From assembly GCA_021740585.1 (NCBI GenBank), contig JAIOZM010000049.1, forward strand, positions 1 to 33,384: a stretch of 33,384 bases of DNA, written 5' to 3'. Shown here one piece after another: positions 9,026-17,027 of this stretch. The notes under the pieces were generated by a model that saw only the letters and a program-made list of their open reading frames with translations, was not told where the DNA came from and ran no database searches. The translations under genes were made by a program, and so were the position numbers. The stretch is from Bacteroidales bacterium (GTDB lineage Bacteria > Bacteroidota > Bacteroidia > Bacteroidales > GCA-2748055). Numbering within the stretch: position 1 is the stretch's first letter; the number at the start of each line of letters is the position of its first letter.

Positions 9026-9408
9026 GCGATTAATAACAGTGGCGAAGCCAATTCTACTTTCTGACATTCATTCCACCTGAAGCTCTTGAATTCCCGGCTT
9101 CTTCAATTTTTACACGTTTTAATGGTCAATTGTCCGGAAAGGGCTTTCATATAAATAATGAACTCTATTATCTATTTCGTAACGCAACAGGCCTGACACA
9201 CCTCAAGCCCGGAACAAACTTGAATGTTAAAAAATCAGAATCCGCCTTTCAGGCTGAAAGTAATGCGCGTAAAGTGCATATAAACAGTTAAATATAAAAA
9301 AAATCAAAAAAAATTACCTTTTCAATAGGGGTATTTTCAAATCTGTGTGTGTTGGTATTGAAAGCGAAAGAAATGAAATCAATTTATAAACAATAAAAAT
9401 TTAAAATC
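9026..9408. other. Gap between DUF4249 and the next lipoprotein
   Basis: 383 bases. The left two thirds carry a stop-free coding-like remnant (9037-9291). The right third is A-rich leader sequence for the gene at 9409. I found no convincing promoter or terminator. Confidence 0.5.
9037..9291 (+). pseudogene. Coding-like remnant without a start codon
   Basis: After an in-frame TAA (9034-9036) there are 84 sense codons to the TAA at 9289-9291. The translation has ordinary protein composition (for example FIPPEALEFPASSIFTRF, then GKGFHINNELYYLFRNATGL and LKPGTNLNV) and no ATG, GTG or TTG near its beginning. It looks like the C-terminal part of a gene whose 5' portion was lost. I do not recognise the family. 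It is not in frame with, nor a plausible extension of, the DUF4249 gene, which has a natural terminus. It could also be a chance open frame. Confidence 0.4.
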
Positions 9409-10521
9409 ATGAAAAAGCAAATTTCAATTTTAGCAAGTATTGCCCTGGCAATTATGTTTTTTTTCTCCTCATGTGAGAAAAACGATCTCCAACCTACCGA
9501 CCAAGGTATTCTTCCTGATAAATTCAGTGTGGATATACCCGATGCCATTTCCATGGATTTTACCAGCAAGAAGGGTTTTTCAGCCATCGATACCATTAAA
9601 GGAAATGCCATTTACAGTCACCTGAGATTTTTCATCAATGTTGGAGAAAGTGGAGCGGAAATAGTTGAGGATATTATCAGGGGAATTGGTATTTACAGAA
9701 TTAATCAACCAATAAGTCTAACTTTCAAAGGTGACGATGATGGTAGAGATAAGAATCTTGTTGTGGTGGAAGATTCCTATTTTCAGGGAACAAACTGGGA
9801 ATATCAGCTAAGCATTACAGATGCAGAATCAGAATCTAACCCAGATGGAGGAATGGCACTTCAGGTTTTTTGGAATAAAAGTCCGAGAAAAGGAATTGCT
9901 ATCCTTAAGCCATTCAATATTGATAGAAATACTGTGAGATATTTTGCAGAAGCAGTATTTCAGATTGATTACAGCGAAGAAGGTGAAAAAGGATACGATG
10001 CCCATATGATGGTAGCAATATCTGGTTTGCCTCTGGAAAATCCATTATCTAATCCTTTTAGCATGAGCGGAATGAAGATGTTTGTTGGTAAAAAAGGAGA
10101 TATAGTTGATGTATATGGCAACTCAGATCATCCAAATGCAGTATTCTTCACTGCCCAAACAGGTTTTAGCTGGTCATTCGTAGCTTCCGGAAACGATCAA
10201 CTCGACATCGCTGTTTCAGAAGTGGGATTGCCACCATCGAATCTTGACGAGCCTTCAAGAACCGTATTACTTGAAGAATATTCGATTAAGAATGTATTTT
10301 CCAATCAGATTTACACATTATGGCCATACATCGATCAAAACTCTGTAGAAGCTTACCTTTATAATACTGAAGCCCCAGGATTCTTCAACTCAAATGGATT
10401 TATACAGGGAGGTACATCCCCCGGATCTGAATATGATGAACTTGAGGTTCGATTGCCGCTGATGAGCCCATACAATCCGAAAGATATTTCCCTGCTAGAT
10501 ATAGAATTCAAGATGAATTAA
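9409..10521 (+). CDS. Unrecognised outer-membrane-type lipoprotein
   Basis: 370 residues. The lipoprotein signal peptide is clear: hydrophobic core 7-19 and lipobox FFSSC with C22, followed by EKNDLQP. The remaining ~345 residues have no motif I recognise. They are rich in beta-prone and aromatic segments (FQGTNWEYQLSI ~120, AVFFTAQTGFSWSFVAS ~245, NQIYTLWPYIDQNSVEAYLY ~300) and in acidic residues, suggesting a folded beta protein on the envelope surface. It lies downstream of the receptor/DUF4249 pair and may belong to the same regulon, but 383 bases and a remnant separate them and it ends in its own terminator, so this link is inference. Not a SusD: no TPR helices. Confidence 0.85.
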   Translation: MKKQISILASIALAIMFFFSSCEKNDLQPTDQGILPDKFSVDIPDAISMDFTSKKGFSAIDTIKGNAIYSHLRFFINVGESGAEIVEDIIRGIGIYRINQPISLTFKGDDDGRDKNLVVVEDSYFQGTNWEYQLSITDAESESNPDGGMALQVFWNKSPRKGIAILKPFNIDRNTVRYFAEAVFQIDYSEEGEKGYDAHMMVAISGLPLENPLSNPFSMSGMKMFVGKKGDIVDVYGNSDHPNAVFFTAQTGFSWSFVASGNDQLDIAVSEVGLPPSNLDEPSRTVLLEEYSIKNVFSNQIYTLWPYIDQNSVEAYLYNTEAPGFFNSNGFIQGGTSPGSEYDELEVRLPLMSPYNPKDISLLDIEFKMN

Positions 10522-10543
10522 TCAGGATTGAAAATAAACCACG

Positions 10544-10578
10544 AAGCCGTTTCAGAAAAGAGACGGCTTTGTTTTTTT
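10544..10578 (+). terminator. Rho-independent terminator
   Basis: AAGCCGTTTC (10544-10553) pairs with GAGACGGCTT (10560-10569), with one G-U pair and a 6-base loop, followed by TGTTTTTTT. It ends transcription of the lipoprotein gene at 9409. Confidence 0.85.
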
Positions 10579-10704
10579 ACCGGATAACAACGATAAAAAA
10601 ACTATATTTCTCATTCTAAATGAAACAAATTACCATGTTATACGTTTAGAAATTAGGTTTATTTGAGACGAAAATTCTTTTTAATTAGATTTTGTTTAAA
10701 TAAA

Positions 10705-10736
10705 CTTGAATGATATAGCAAAATAGTCTAAATTTG
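10705..10736 (+). promoter_or_regulatory. Promoter of rpoD
   Basis: Perfect -7 TAAATTTG at 10729-10736 and CTTG at 10705-10708 (one mismatch to TTTG), 20 bases apart. Transcription should start near 10743, leaving a leader of about 14 bases. Confidence 0.6.
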
Positions 10737-10747
10737 CAGAAATTTTT

Positions 10748-10752
10748 GGAGG
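10748..10752 (+). promoter_or_regulatory. Shine-Dalgarno sequence GGAGG before rpoD
   Basis: GGAGG at 10748-10752, four bases before the ATG at 10757. Other genes in this window have A-rich leaders with no such motif at this distance, so it stands out. Confidence 0.7.
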
Positions 10753-10756
10753 ATTA

Positions 10757-11617
10757 ATGAGACAATTAAAGATTACTAAATCAATTACCAACAGAGAAAG
10801 TGCATCATTAGACAAATATCTGCAGGAAATTGGAAAAGAGGAGTTGATTACAGTTGAAGAAGAAGTGGAACTGGCTCAGAGGATTAAAAAAGGTGACAGA
10901 CTTGCGCTTGAGAAACTTACCAGAGCAAATTTACGATTTGTTGTTTCCGTAGCTAAGCAATACCAAAATCAGGGGCTAAGCTTACCAGACCTTATCAATG
11001 AAGGCAATTTAGGACTTATTAAAGCAGCGGAGAAATTTGATGAAACCAGAGGATTTAAATTTATCTCCTATGCAGTTTGGTGGATCAGACAATCAATCTT
11101 ACAAGCATTAGCAGAACAATCAAGAATTGTTCGTCTACCGCTGAATCAGGTTGGATCGCTGAACAAAATTAATAAGGCATTTTCCAAATTCGAACAGGAA
11201 TTTGAAAGGACACCTACTCCCGAAGAACTGGCGGAGGCTTTGGATTTACCAAAGGAAAAAGTGGCAGATACTCTTAAAGTATCTGGACGCCACGTATCAG
11301 TTGATGCGCCGTTTGTTGAAGGAGAAGATAACAGTCTGCTCGATGTACTAATCAACAACGATTCCCCTAATGCCGATACAGCTCTTATTAAAGAGTCTTT
11401 GGCCAGAGAAATTGAAAGAGCCCTTACTACTCTTACTGAAAGAGAAAGGGATATCATTAAACTATTCTTTGGAATTGGCGCACAGGAGATGACATTGGAG
11501 GAAATTGGTGAAAGATTTGCGCTCACAAGAGAGCGTGTAAGACAAATCAAGGAAAAAGCGATCAGAAGACTTCGGCATACGTCCAGAAGTAAGCTGCTGA
11601 AAACTTACCTGGGTTAA
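10757..11617 (+). CDS. rpoD: Primary RNA polymerase sigma factor RpoD/SigA
   Basis: 286 residues, the short Bacteroidota form without the long region 1.1 and spacer of the E. coli protein. Region 1.2 lies at ~16-48 ([16 protein letters not shown]). Region 2 at ~50-120 has [35 protein letters not shown] and the -10 recognition helix [10 protein letters not shown] (105-114). Region 3 spans ~125-205. Region 4 at ~220-280 ends in the -35 reading helix-turn-helix ([20 protein letters not shown]). It directs transcription of the housekeeping genes, presumably from the TAnnTTTG promoters seen across this window. It is monocistronic, with its own promoter and a strong terminator, and has an unusually good ribosome-binding site. 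Confidence 0.97.
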   Translation: MRQLKITKSITNRESASLDKYLQEIGKEELITVEEEVELAQRIKKGDRLALEKLTRANLRFVVSVAKQYQNQGLSLPDLINEGNLGLIKAAEKFDETRGFKFISYAVWWIRQSILQALAEQSRIVRLPLNQVGSLNKINKAFSKFEQEFERTPTPEELAEALDLPKEKVADTLKVSGRHVSVDAPFVEGEDNSLLDVLINNDSPNADTALIKESLAREIERALTTLTERERDIIKLFFGIGAQEMTLEEIGERFALTRERVRQIKEKAIRRLRHTSRSKLLKTYLG

Positions 11618-11639
11618 AAAATTTGAGATTATATTGATT

Positions 11640-11666
11640 CGGGCTGCTTTGCAGCCCGTTTTTTTT
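11640..11666 (+). terminator. rpoD terminator
   Basis: Perfect 8-bp stem CGGGCTGC (11640-11647) / GCAGCCCG (11651-11658) with a TTT loop and an eight-T tail. Confidence 0.92.
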
Positions 11667-11929
11667 GCTCATTGTCTTATTTTTATAATGCAGAGTGTTT
11701 AACTTACTTGCCTGCTAAGAATTATTATAAAGGATAGTTTTTGAAATGAGCTTAAACCTCTATCCCCTTCCATGGGTATTTGAATTTGCAAGTCATAGCA
11801 CAGTGATATTTCCTATAAGAAAAAAATCTATAGCTCTAAGGACTAATCAAAATGTTTTTATTCTCTAATCGCATAGAATACACGCCGGCACTCGTCTTAT
11901 AAAATTGTTAGCTTCTGACCTTGCAACTT

Positions 11930-11963
11930 CCTGTATAATAATCATTTTAATTGTATATCTTTG
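11930..11963 (+). promoter_or_regulatory. Candidate promoter of the acyl-CoA synthetase
   Basis: Perfect -7 TATCTTTG at 11956-11963, with only a weak -33 (CCTG, 11930-11933). Transcription would begin near 11970, downstream of the possible TTG start at 11961, which supports the ATG at 11988. Confidence 0.45.
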
Positions 11964-11987
11964 TCGCCAATATTAAAACAAAAAAAT

Positions 11988-13637
11988 ATGATTACACTTG
12001 AGAAATACACTATTTGTCATCTGGTAAGCTCATCGATTGAAAAATTCGGAGACAAAATGGCCTTAGGCTATATTGGAGAGAAGGCTATGACCTATAAGGA
12101 TTTAGGTTCAAATATTCAGTTTACAGCAGAAGTCCTTGACATTCTTGAGGTTGAAAAAAATGATAAGGTGGCTATTCTTGGTGAAAATTCACCAAATTGG
12201 GGTGTTTCCTATCTTTCGATTTTATTTAAAGGAGCAATTGTGGTACCCATTCTACCCGAATTTCATGAAAATGAAATTATGACTATTTTGGAGCATTCCG
12301 GATCAAATGTAGTTTTCGTTTCCGATAAACAATATGCCAGAATGGGGAAACTCATTGAAGCTAAAAATTATAAAGTAATTCTTCTGGATAAATTGGAGTT
12401 TAAATCACCCAATACCCATACCAAATCAAAATCAAAAGTTTGGTATCCGCTTTCAGAAGGGCTTGTAAGTGAAACAGATCTGGCAGCAATAATTTATACT
12501 TCAGGAACAACCGGTTCTTCCAAAGGTGTAATGTTGACTCATAAAAATCTTTCCTGGCAGGTAAACACTGTACTTACGGTTCAACCCGTTTGTGAAAAAG
12601 ACAGATTTGTGTCTATTCTTCCCATGTCTCATACTTTTGAGAATAGTCTTGGATTTCTTTTGCCACTGCATACCGGAGCCAGTGTTTATTACATCAGAAA
12701 GCAACCTCCTGCTCCCAGTGTTTTACTTGAAGCTTTTAAACAAGTAAAACCAACTATACTTCTTACGGTGCCAATGATTATCGAAAAGATATACAGAAAG
12801 CAGGTTTTGCCTAAGTTTAATAAAAGTTTTATAACCAGAAATATGTTTAAGTTTAAGCCAACACGTGTTTTGCTTAACCGTTTGGCAGGTAAAAAACTTG
12901 CTGTCGTTTTTGGTGGGGAACTTAAGTTTTTTGGCATCGGCGGGTCGAAACTCGACGGTCAGATCGAACGTTACCTTCGCGAAGCAAAATTTCCTTATGC
13001 TATCGGCTACGGACTTACAGAAACCGCACCTATGTTGTCGGGGACAGCACCAGCTGATTCCATTTATCAGGGAACCGGACCGGCTATGAAAGGTATTCAT
13101 ATTAAGCTTATTAATGTAAACGAAGAAACCGGAGAGGGTGAAATTGTGGCAACAGGTCCTAATGTTATGCAGGGCTATTATAAGAATGAAGATGCCACGA
13201 AAGCTGTTTTTACAGAAGATGGTTATTTCCGAACGGGCGATTTAGGATATATTGATAAAAATGGTGTGGTGTATATCCGTGGCAGAATAAAAAACATGAT
13301 TCTTGGTACCAATGGGGAAAATATTTATCCTGAAGAAATTGAATCTTTAATAAATGGCATCCCGGGAATAGAAGAATCACTGGTTATTCACCTGCAAGGA
13401 AAAATAGTTGCTATGGTTAACATTAACCTTGAAGAACTGGAAAATAAAATGCTTCAGCTTAACGAAAAGGTAGTTGAAATAAGTCATGAAACTATGGATG
13501 AAGTTTTGGTGGAAATCCAACAGTTTGTAAATCAGCGCGTAAACAAATTCTCCCGGTTAAATAAGGTTGTTTTTCATGCCCTTCCTTTTGAAAAAACACC
13601 TACCAAGAAGATAAAGAGGTATTTGTATGGGGGGTAA
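11988..13637 (+). CDS. Long-chain fatty acid-CoA ligase (AMP-binding, FadD/FAA1-like)
   Basis: 549 residues from the ATG at 11988; the frame is open from a TTG at 11961, but that lies within the -7 promoter element. It carries the adenylate-forming core motifs: P-loop YTSGTTGSSKG (170-180), FGIGGSKLD then YGLTETAPMLSG in the central domain, the hinge motif YFRTGDLGYIDKNG (~411-424) with RGRIKNMI, and the C-terminal lysine region TPTKKIKRYL (~537-546). It activates fatty acids as acyl-AMP and transfers them to CoA at the membrane for lipid synthesis or degradation; some relatives load acyl carrier protein. It is convergent with uvrB, and its stop codon lies inside a REP-like hairpin. Confidence 0.9.
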   Translation: MITLEKYTICHLVSSSIEKFGDKMALGYIGEKAMTYKDLGSNIQFTAEVLDILEVEKNDKVAILGENSPNWGVSYLSILFKGAIVVPILPEFHENEIMTILEHSGSNVVFVSDKQYARMGKLIEAKNYKVILLDKLEFKSPNTHTKSKSKVWYPLSEGLVSETDLAAIIYTSGTTGSSKGVMLTHKNLSWQVNTVLTVQPVCEKDRFVSILPMSHTFENSLGFLLPLHTGASVYYIRKQPPAPSVLLEAFKQVKPTILLTVPMIIEKIYRKQVLPKFNKSFITRNMFKFKPTRVLLNRLAGKKLAVVFGGELKFFGIGGSKLDGQIERYLREAKFPYAIGYGLTETAPMLSGTAPADSIYQGTGPAMKGIHIKLINVNEETGEGEIVATGPNVMQGYYKNEDATKAVFTEDGYFRTGDLGYIDKNGVVYIRGRIKNMILGTNGENIYPEEIESLINGIPGIEESLVIHLQGKIVAMVNINLEELENKMLQLNEKVVEISHETMDEVLVEIQQFVNQRVNKFSRLNKVVFHALPFEKTPTKKIKRYLYGG

Positions 13638-13658
13638 TTTCGACTCCGCTCAATTACC
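13633..13658. repeat. REP-like hairpin overlapping the ligase stop codon
   Basis: GGTAATT (13633-13639) pairs with AATTACC (13652-13658) around a loop containing CGACTCCGCTC. The reverse complement contains ATTGAGCGGAGTCG, nearly the same core as the unit at 13779-13813, in the opposite orientation. It covers the TAA stop of the ligase at 13635-13637. Confidence 0.6.
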
Positions 13659-13687
13659 ATAACTAGGTTGAAGAGGAAAGCGGTTCT

Positions 13688-13720
13688 GTTGGGACACAAG
13701 GCCATCGATCCGTACGAGCC
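13688..13720. repeat. Dispersed 33-bp repeat, copy 1
   Basis: Matches 24081-24113 at 26 of 33 positions without gaps, with identical ends (GTTG at the start, GTACGAGCC at the end). The palindrome present in the other copy is degenerate here. Confidence 0.55.
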
Positions 13721-13778
13721 AAATAGCGAACAAGAATTGAGCGATGTTCAGGAAGAGATTTCTGCCATTGAGCAATTT

Positions 13779-13813
13779 GGTCATTGAGCGAAGTCAGAAT
13801 ACCGAAATGAGCC
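13779..13813. repeat. REP-like hairpin next to the uvrB stop codon
   Basis: GGTCATT (13779-13785) faces AATGAGCC (13806-13813), a 7-bp stem with one bulge; the loop contains GAGCGAAGTC. Inverted relative to 13633-13658. It ends one base before the uvrB stop codon at 13815-13817. Confidence 0.6.
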
Positions 13814-13814
13814 A

Positions 13815-15836
13815 TTACTTCTTCAATTTCTCATTTAGTAGTCTCTCCAAAGAATGCAGCTCATCCCTGAAGCTTGCGGCTTCAATAAAATCAAGTTTGG
13901 AGGCGGCCTTTTCCATTTGAAGGCGGGTTTTGTCAATGGCTTTTTTAAGGGCTTTTTCGTCCATATATTTAACAACCGGATCGGCAGCGATATCTGTTTT
14001 TCCTGGACCTGAGTAATAAGGTGACTCAATGGAATCTTTTTTCAAATCTCCAAACAAAGTCCTTTGCGCTTTGATAATTTGTTTGGGAGTGATATCATTC
14101 TTTTCATTGTAGATCAATTGCTTTTCTCTGCGACGGGTAGTCTCATCAATAGTTCTGTTCATACTATTGGTGTGCTTGTCGGCATACATTATAACTTTTC
14201 CATAGAGATTTCTTGCGGCACGTCCTGCTGTTTGTGTCAAAGCCTTCTCAGATCGTAAGAAGCCTTCTTTGTCGGCATCCAGAATAGCAACTAATCCCAC
14301 TTCCGGTAAATCCAGTCCTTCTCGGAGTAAGTTTACTCCCACCAGTACATCGAATTTTCCACTCCGAAGCCCTTCCAGTATTTCCACACGTTCCATGGTA
14401 TCAACATCTGAATGTATATAAGCAGTTTTAATACTCATGCGGCTCAGATAATTGGTAAGTTCTTCTGCCATTCGTTTTGTGAGTGTCGTAACCAATATCC
14501 TGTCGCCGGTTTTAATTTTCGTTTGTATTTCACCAATAAGGTGGTCTATCTGATTCAGACTGGGACGTATCTCAATAATAGGATCAAGCAATCCTGTAGG
14601 TCGTATTAATTGTTCAACGATAATGCCACCTGATTTTTCCAGCTCATATTCCGATGGTGTGGCAGATACATAAATCATTTGTCCGGTAATACTATTAAAT
14701 TCCTCAAATCGAAGTGGCCGGTTATCAATGGCGGCGGGTAAGCGGAATCCATATTCCACGAGGTTTTGCTTTCGGGAGTGATCTCCTCCATACATAGCTT
14801 TAATTTGAGGGAGAGTAACATGACTTTCATCAATTATTGTAATAAAATCATCCGGGAAATAGTCAAGCAGACAGAAAGGCCGCGTTCCCGGTTCCCTGCC
14901 ATCAAAATACCTCGAATAATTTTCTATTCCCGGACAATAGCCTAATTCGCGTATCATTTCCAGATCGTAATTTACTCTTTCTTCAATTCTTTTTGCCTCA
15001 TACATTTTTCCATTGTCCTTGAAAAAATCTATCTGTTTTACCAGATCATCCTGAATCTCCTCAATGGCAGTTTTCATTCTTGTCTTGGCAGTAATAAATA
15101 TATTTGCAGGAAATATCTTGAATTCGTCATATTTATCAAGAGTGGTACCATTAATGGGATCGAAACTCAACATTTCTTCAATTTCATCCCCAAAAAATAT
15201 TATTCTGAATGCATGATCGGTATAAGCCAGAAAAATATCGACCGTATCACCCCTAACTCTGAAATTCCCTTGCTTGAAATCAATTTCATTCCTGCTATAC
15301 ATAGCATCTACGAGCTTTCGGAGAAAAACATTCCTGCTTAAAAGTTGCCCCTTTTTAAGTTCAATGGTACCTGAATGAAAGTCAACCGGATTCCCAATAC
15401 CGTAAATGCAAGATACAGAGGAAACTACTATAATATCCTTTCGTCCAGAAAGTAATGAAGAAGTGGTGCTTAATCTTAATTTTTCAATTTCTTCATTAAT
15501 CGACAAGTCCTTTTCAATATATGTATCCGAAACAGGAAGGTAAGCTTCAGGCTGATAATAATCATAGTAGGAAACAAAATATTCCACTTTATTCTCTGGA
15601 AAAAATTGTTTGAATTCGCCATAAAGCTGGGCTGCCAGGGTCTTATTATGACTTAGTACCAGGGCCGGCCGGTTCACTTGCTGAAGAACATTGGCAATGG
15701 TAAAGGTCTTGCCGGAGCCAGTAACACCCAATAAGGTTTGATGAAGTTCTCCTGCATTCAATCCTTCTGCCAATTGTTTTATAGCATCAGGTTGGTCTCC
15801 TGTAGGTTTAAAATCTGCAATAAGATTGAACTTCAT
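13815..15836 (-). CDS. uvrB: Excinuclease ABC subunit B
   Basis: 673 residues, full length. Walker A GVTGSGKT (37-44); the damage-probing beta-hairpin (~91-112, YYDYYQPEAYLPVSDTYIEK); the DExH-like box IDESHVTLPQ (~337-346); helicase motifs including VSATPSEYE and TAGRAARNLYGKVIMYAD; and the C-terminal UVR motif that contacts UvrC (~632-668, AASFRDELHSLERLL). In nucleotide excision repair it receives the lesion from UvrA and positions UvrC. It lies 32 bases downstream of the EEP-family gene on the same strand and may be cotranscribed with it. It is convergent with the acyl-CoA ligase across a repeat-filled gap. Confidence 0.98.
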   Translation of the reverse strand: MKFNLIADFKPTGDQPDAIKQLAEGLNAGELHQTLLGVTGSGKTFTIANVLQQVNRPALVLSHNKTLAAQLYGEFKQFFPENKVEYFVSYYDYYQPEAYLPVSDTYIEKDLSINEEIEKLRLSTTSSLLSGRKDIIVVSSVSCIYGIGNPVDFHSGTIELKKGQLLSRNVFLRKLVDAMYSRNEIDFKQGNFRVRGDTVDIFLAYTDHAFRIIFFGDEIEEMLSFDPINGTTLDKYDEFKIFPANIFITAKTRMKTAIEEIQDDLVKQIDFFKDNGKMYEAKRIEERVNYDLEMIRELGYCPGIENYSRYFDGREPGTRPFCLLDYFPDDFITIIDESHVTLPQIKAMYGGDHSRKQNLVEYGFRLPAAIDNRPLRFEEFNSITGQMIYVSATPSEYELEKSGGIIVEQLIRPTGLLDPIIEIRPSLNQIDHLIGEIQTKIKTGDRILVTTLTKRMAEELTNYLSRMSIKTAYIHSDVDTMERVEILEGLRSGKFDVLVGVNLLREGLDLPEVGLVAILDADKEGFLRSEKALTQTAGRAARNLYGKVIMYADKHTNSMNRTIDETTRRREKQLIYNEKNDITPKQIIKAQRTLFGDLKKDSIESPYYSGPGKTDIAADPVVKYMDEKALKKAIDKTRLQMEKAASKLDFIEAASFRDELHSLERLLNEKLKK

Positions 15837-15868
15837 GAATTAAGTTTAAGTGGGGAGTAAAAGTTTAT

Positions 15869-16894
15869 TTATTTCTCAAAAACAACTGTAACAGGAAAAT
15901 GATCACTTATACCTCCATAATAATTAGGTCCACCATAGGTCCTGTTTGGAACTTCCTGGCCCTGTTCGTTTATGAAAATCATAAAATCTTCTTTAATTAT
16001 TTTACCCGAATCATAATTACAGCTATATCTGTCTTTTTGATTGATAAGATTGTAGGATACAATTATCTGATCGAGCATATTCCAGTTATTCCTGTAATTA
16101 TACGAACCTTCATTTAAAACATTATGTTTGTCGTAAAACAAATTATACAAATCGCCGGTCTCAATATTTTTATACTTATTTCCTGCCATTAAAATACTCA
16201 TAAGACTTCTGTTGGTAGGTTCATCGTTAAAATCACCCATAATTACAATTCTTGGATCGTTTTCCTTACTGTATAACAAATCCAATTGTCTTCTAAGGCT
16301 TACAGCAGCATACATTCTTTTTGGCTCTGTTTCTTTATTTCCACCAATTCTTGAGCTCCAGTGATTTACGAAAAAATGCATGTTTTGACCATCTTCCGTT
16401 TTACCCCAAACATGTAATATATCCCTTGTTGTGGTGCTGGAATCAAAGGGGAATAGTATTGGAATACTTTCAAATTTTACAGAACTAAGTTCATCTTTAC
16501 GATAAAGAAGAGCTACATCAATGCCTCTGGCATCCTTTCCCTCTTCGTGAATTATCGCATAATTCCCATCTTTTAAACTTTTGGTTGCGACCAGATCTTC
16601 CAGTACCGCTCTGTTTTCAACTTCCATCAGACCAATTATCTCAGGTAATTCTTTTTTGTTTTGTGATGAAAGGACAGCACCCAGATCGTCCAGTTTTTTA
16701 TAATATTTTTCAGAATTCCATTTTTTATCGCTACCGGGTGTAAACTCTTCATCAATAAAATCGGGGTTATCTATAGTGTCAAATAAGTTTTCAACATTAT
16801 AAGAAATTATGGTAAAAGTTGATTTTAAAGCCTTTTGCGAAAAAAGTGGAATGCTTATAAAACTTAGGATTATAAATAAAAGATTTTTCTTCAT
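15869..16894 (-). CDS. Secreted endonuclease/exonuclease/phosphatase (EEP) family protein
   Basis: 341 residues. Signal peptide 1-20 (hydrophobic, ending PLFSQ). The EEP fold motifs are in order: N33 in SYNVENLFDT, E91 in LMEVEN, GIDVALLYR near 124-132, FVNHWSSRIGG (H178), metal-binding D211 and N213 in VIMGDFNDEP, and the terminal SDHFPV (D331, H332). It is a Mg-dependent phosphodiesterase; the export signal suggests it degrades extracellular or periplasmic nucleic acid or another phosphodiester. Substrate not determinable. It has a likely promoter upstream, and uvrB follows after 32 bases; a functional link with uvrB (both DNA-related) is possible but not shown. Confidence 0.88.
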   Translation of the reverse strand: MKKNLLFIILSFISIPLFSQKALKSTFTIISYNVENLFDTIDNPDFIDEEFTPGSDKKWNSEKYYKKLDDLGAVLSSQNKKELPEIIGLMEVENRAVLEDLVATKSLKDGNYAIIHEEGKDARGIDVALLYRKDELSSVKFESIPILFPFDSSTTTRDILHVWGKTEDGQNMHFFVNHWSSRIGGNKETEPKRMYAAVSLRRQLDLLYSKENDPRIVIMGDFNDEPTNRSLMSILMAGNKYKNIETGDLYNLFYDKHNVLNEGSYNYRNNWNMLDQIIVSYNLINQKDRYSCNYDSGKIIKEDFMIFINEQGQEVPNRTYGGPNYYGGISDHFPVTVVFEK

Positions 16895-16930
16895 TTCTCG
16901 TTTTTAGATTATTCACACAATAATTACTCA

Positions 16931-16938
16931 CAAATCTA
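16931..16938 (-). promoter_or_regulatory. -7 promoter element for the EEP gene
   Basis: On the minus strand this reads TAGATTTG, a perfect TAnnTTTG, placing transcription start about 30 bases before the ATG. No good -33 was found. Confidence 0.45.
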
Positions 16939-16974
16939 AGGATAATTTGTATAATTGAATGTGAATAAGAATAT

Positions 16975-17006
16975 TTTGAATAATATTTTAAAAGGAAGTA
17001 AATTTA
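16975..17006 (+). promoter_or_regulatory. Promoter of the cyclase-HD gene
   Basis: TTTG at 16975-16978 and TAAATTTA at 16999-17006 (one mismatch), spaced by 20 bases. Transcription would start near 17013, about 15 bases upstream of the ATG at 17028. Confidence 0.5.
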
Positions 17007-17027
17007 GAAGTCTTTAAAAAATATGGT

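Larger units (their letters stand above)
11618..11987. other. Intergenic region rpoD / acyl-CoA synthetase
   Basis: 370 bases holding the rpoD terminator on the left and a -7 element (11956-11963) on the right. The middle ~280 bases show no open frame, repeat or RNA structure that I can support. Confidence 0.6.

Noticed and set aside
12501..13100. Several minus-strand frames opposite the acyl-CoA ligase
   Set aside because: They lie fully inside a well-supported gene and encode nothing recognisable.
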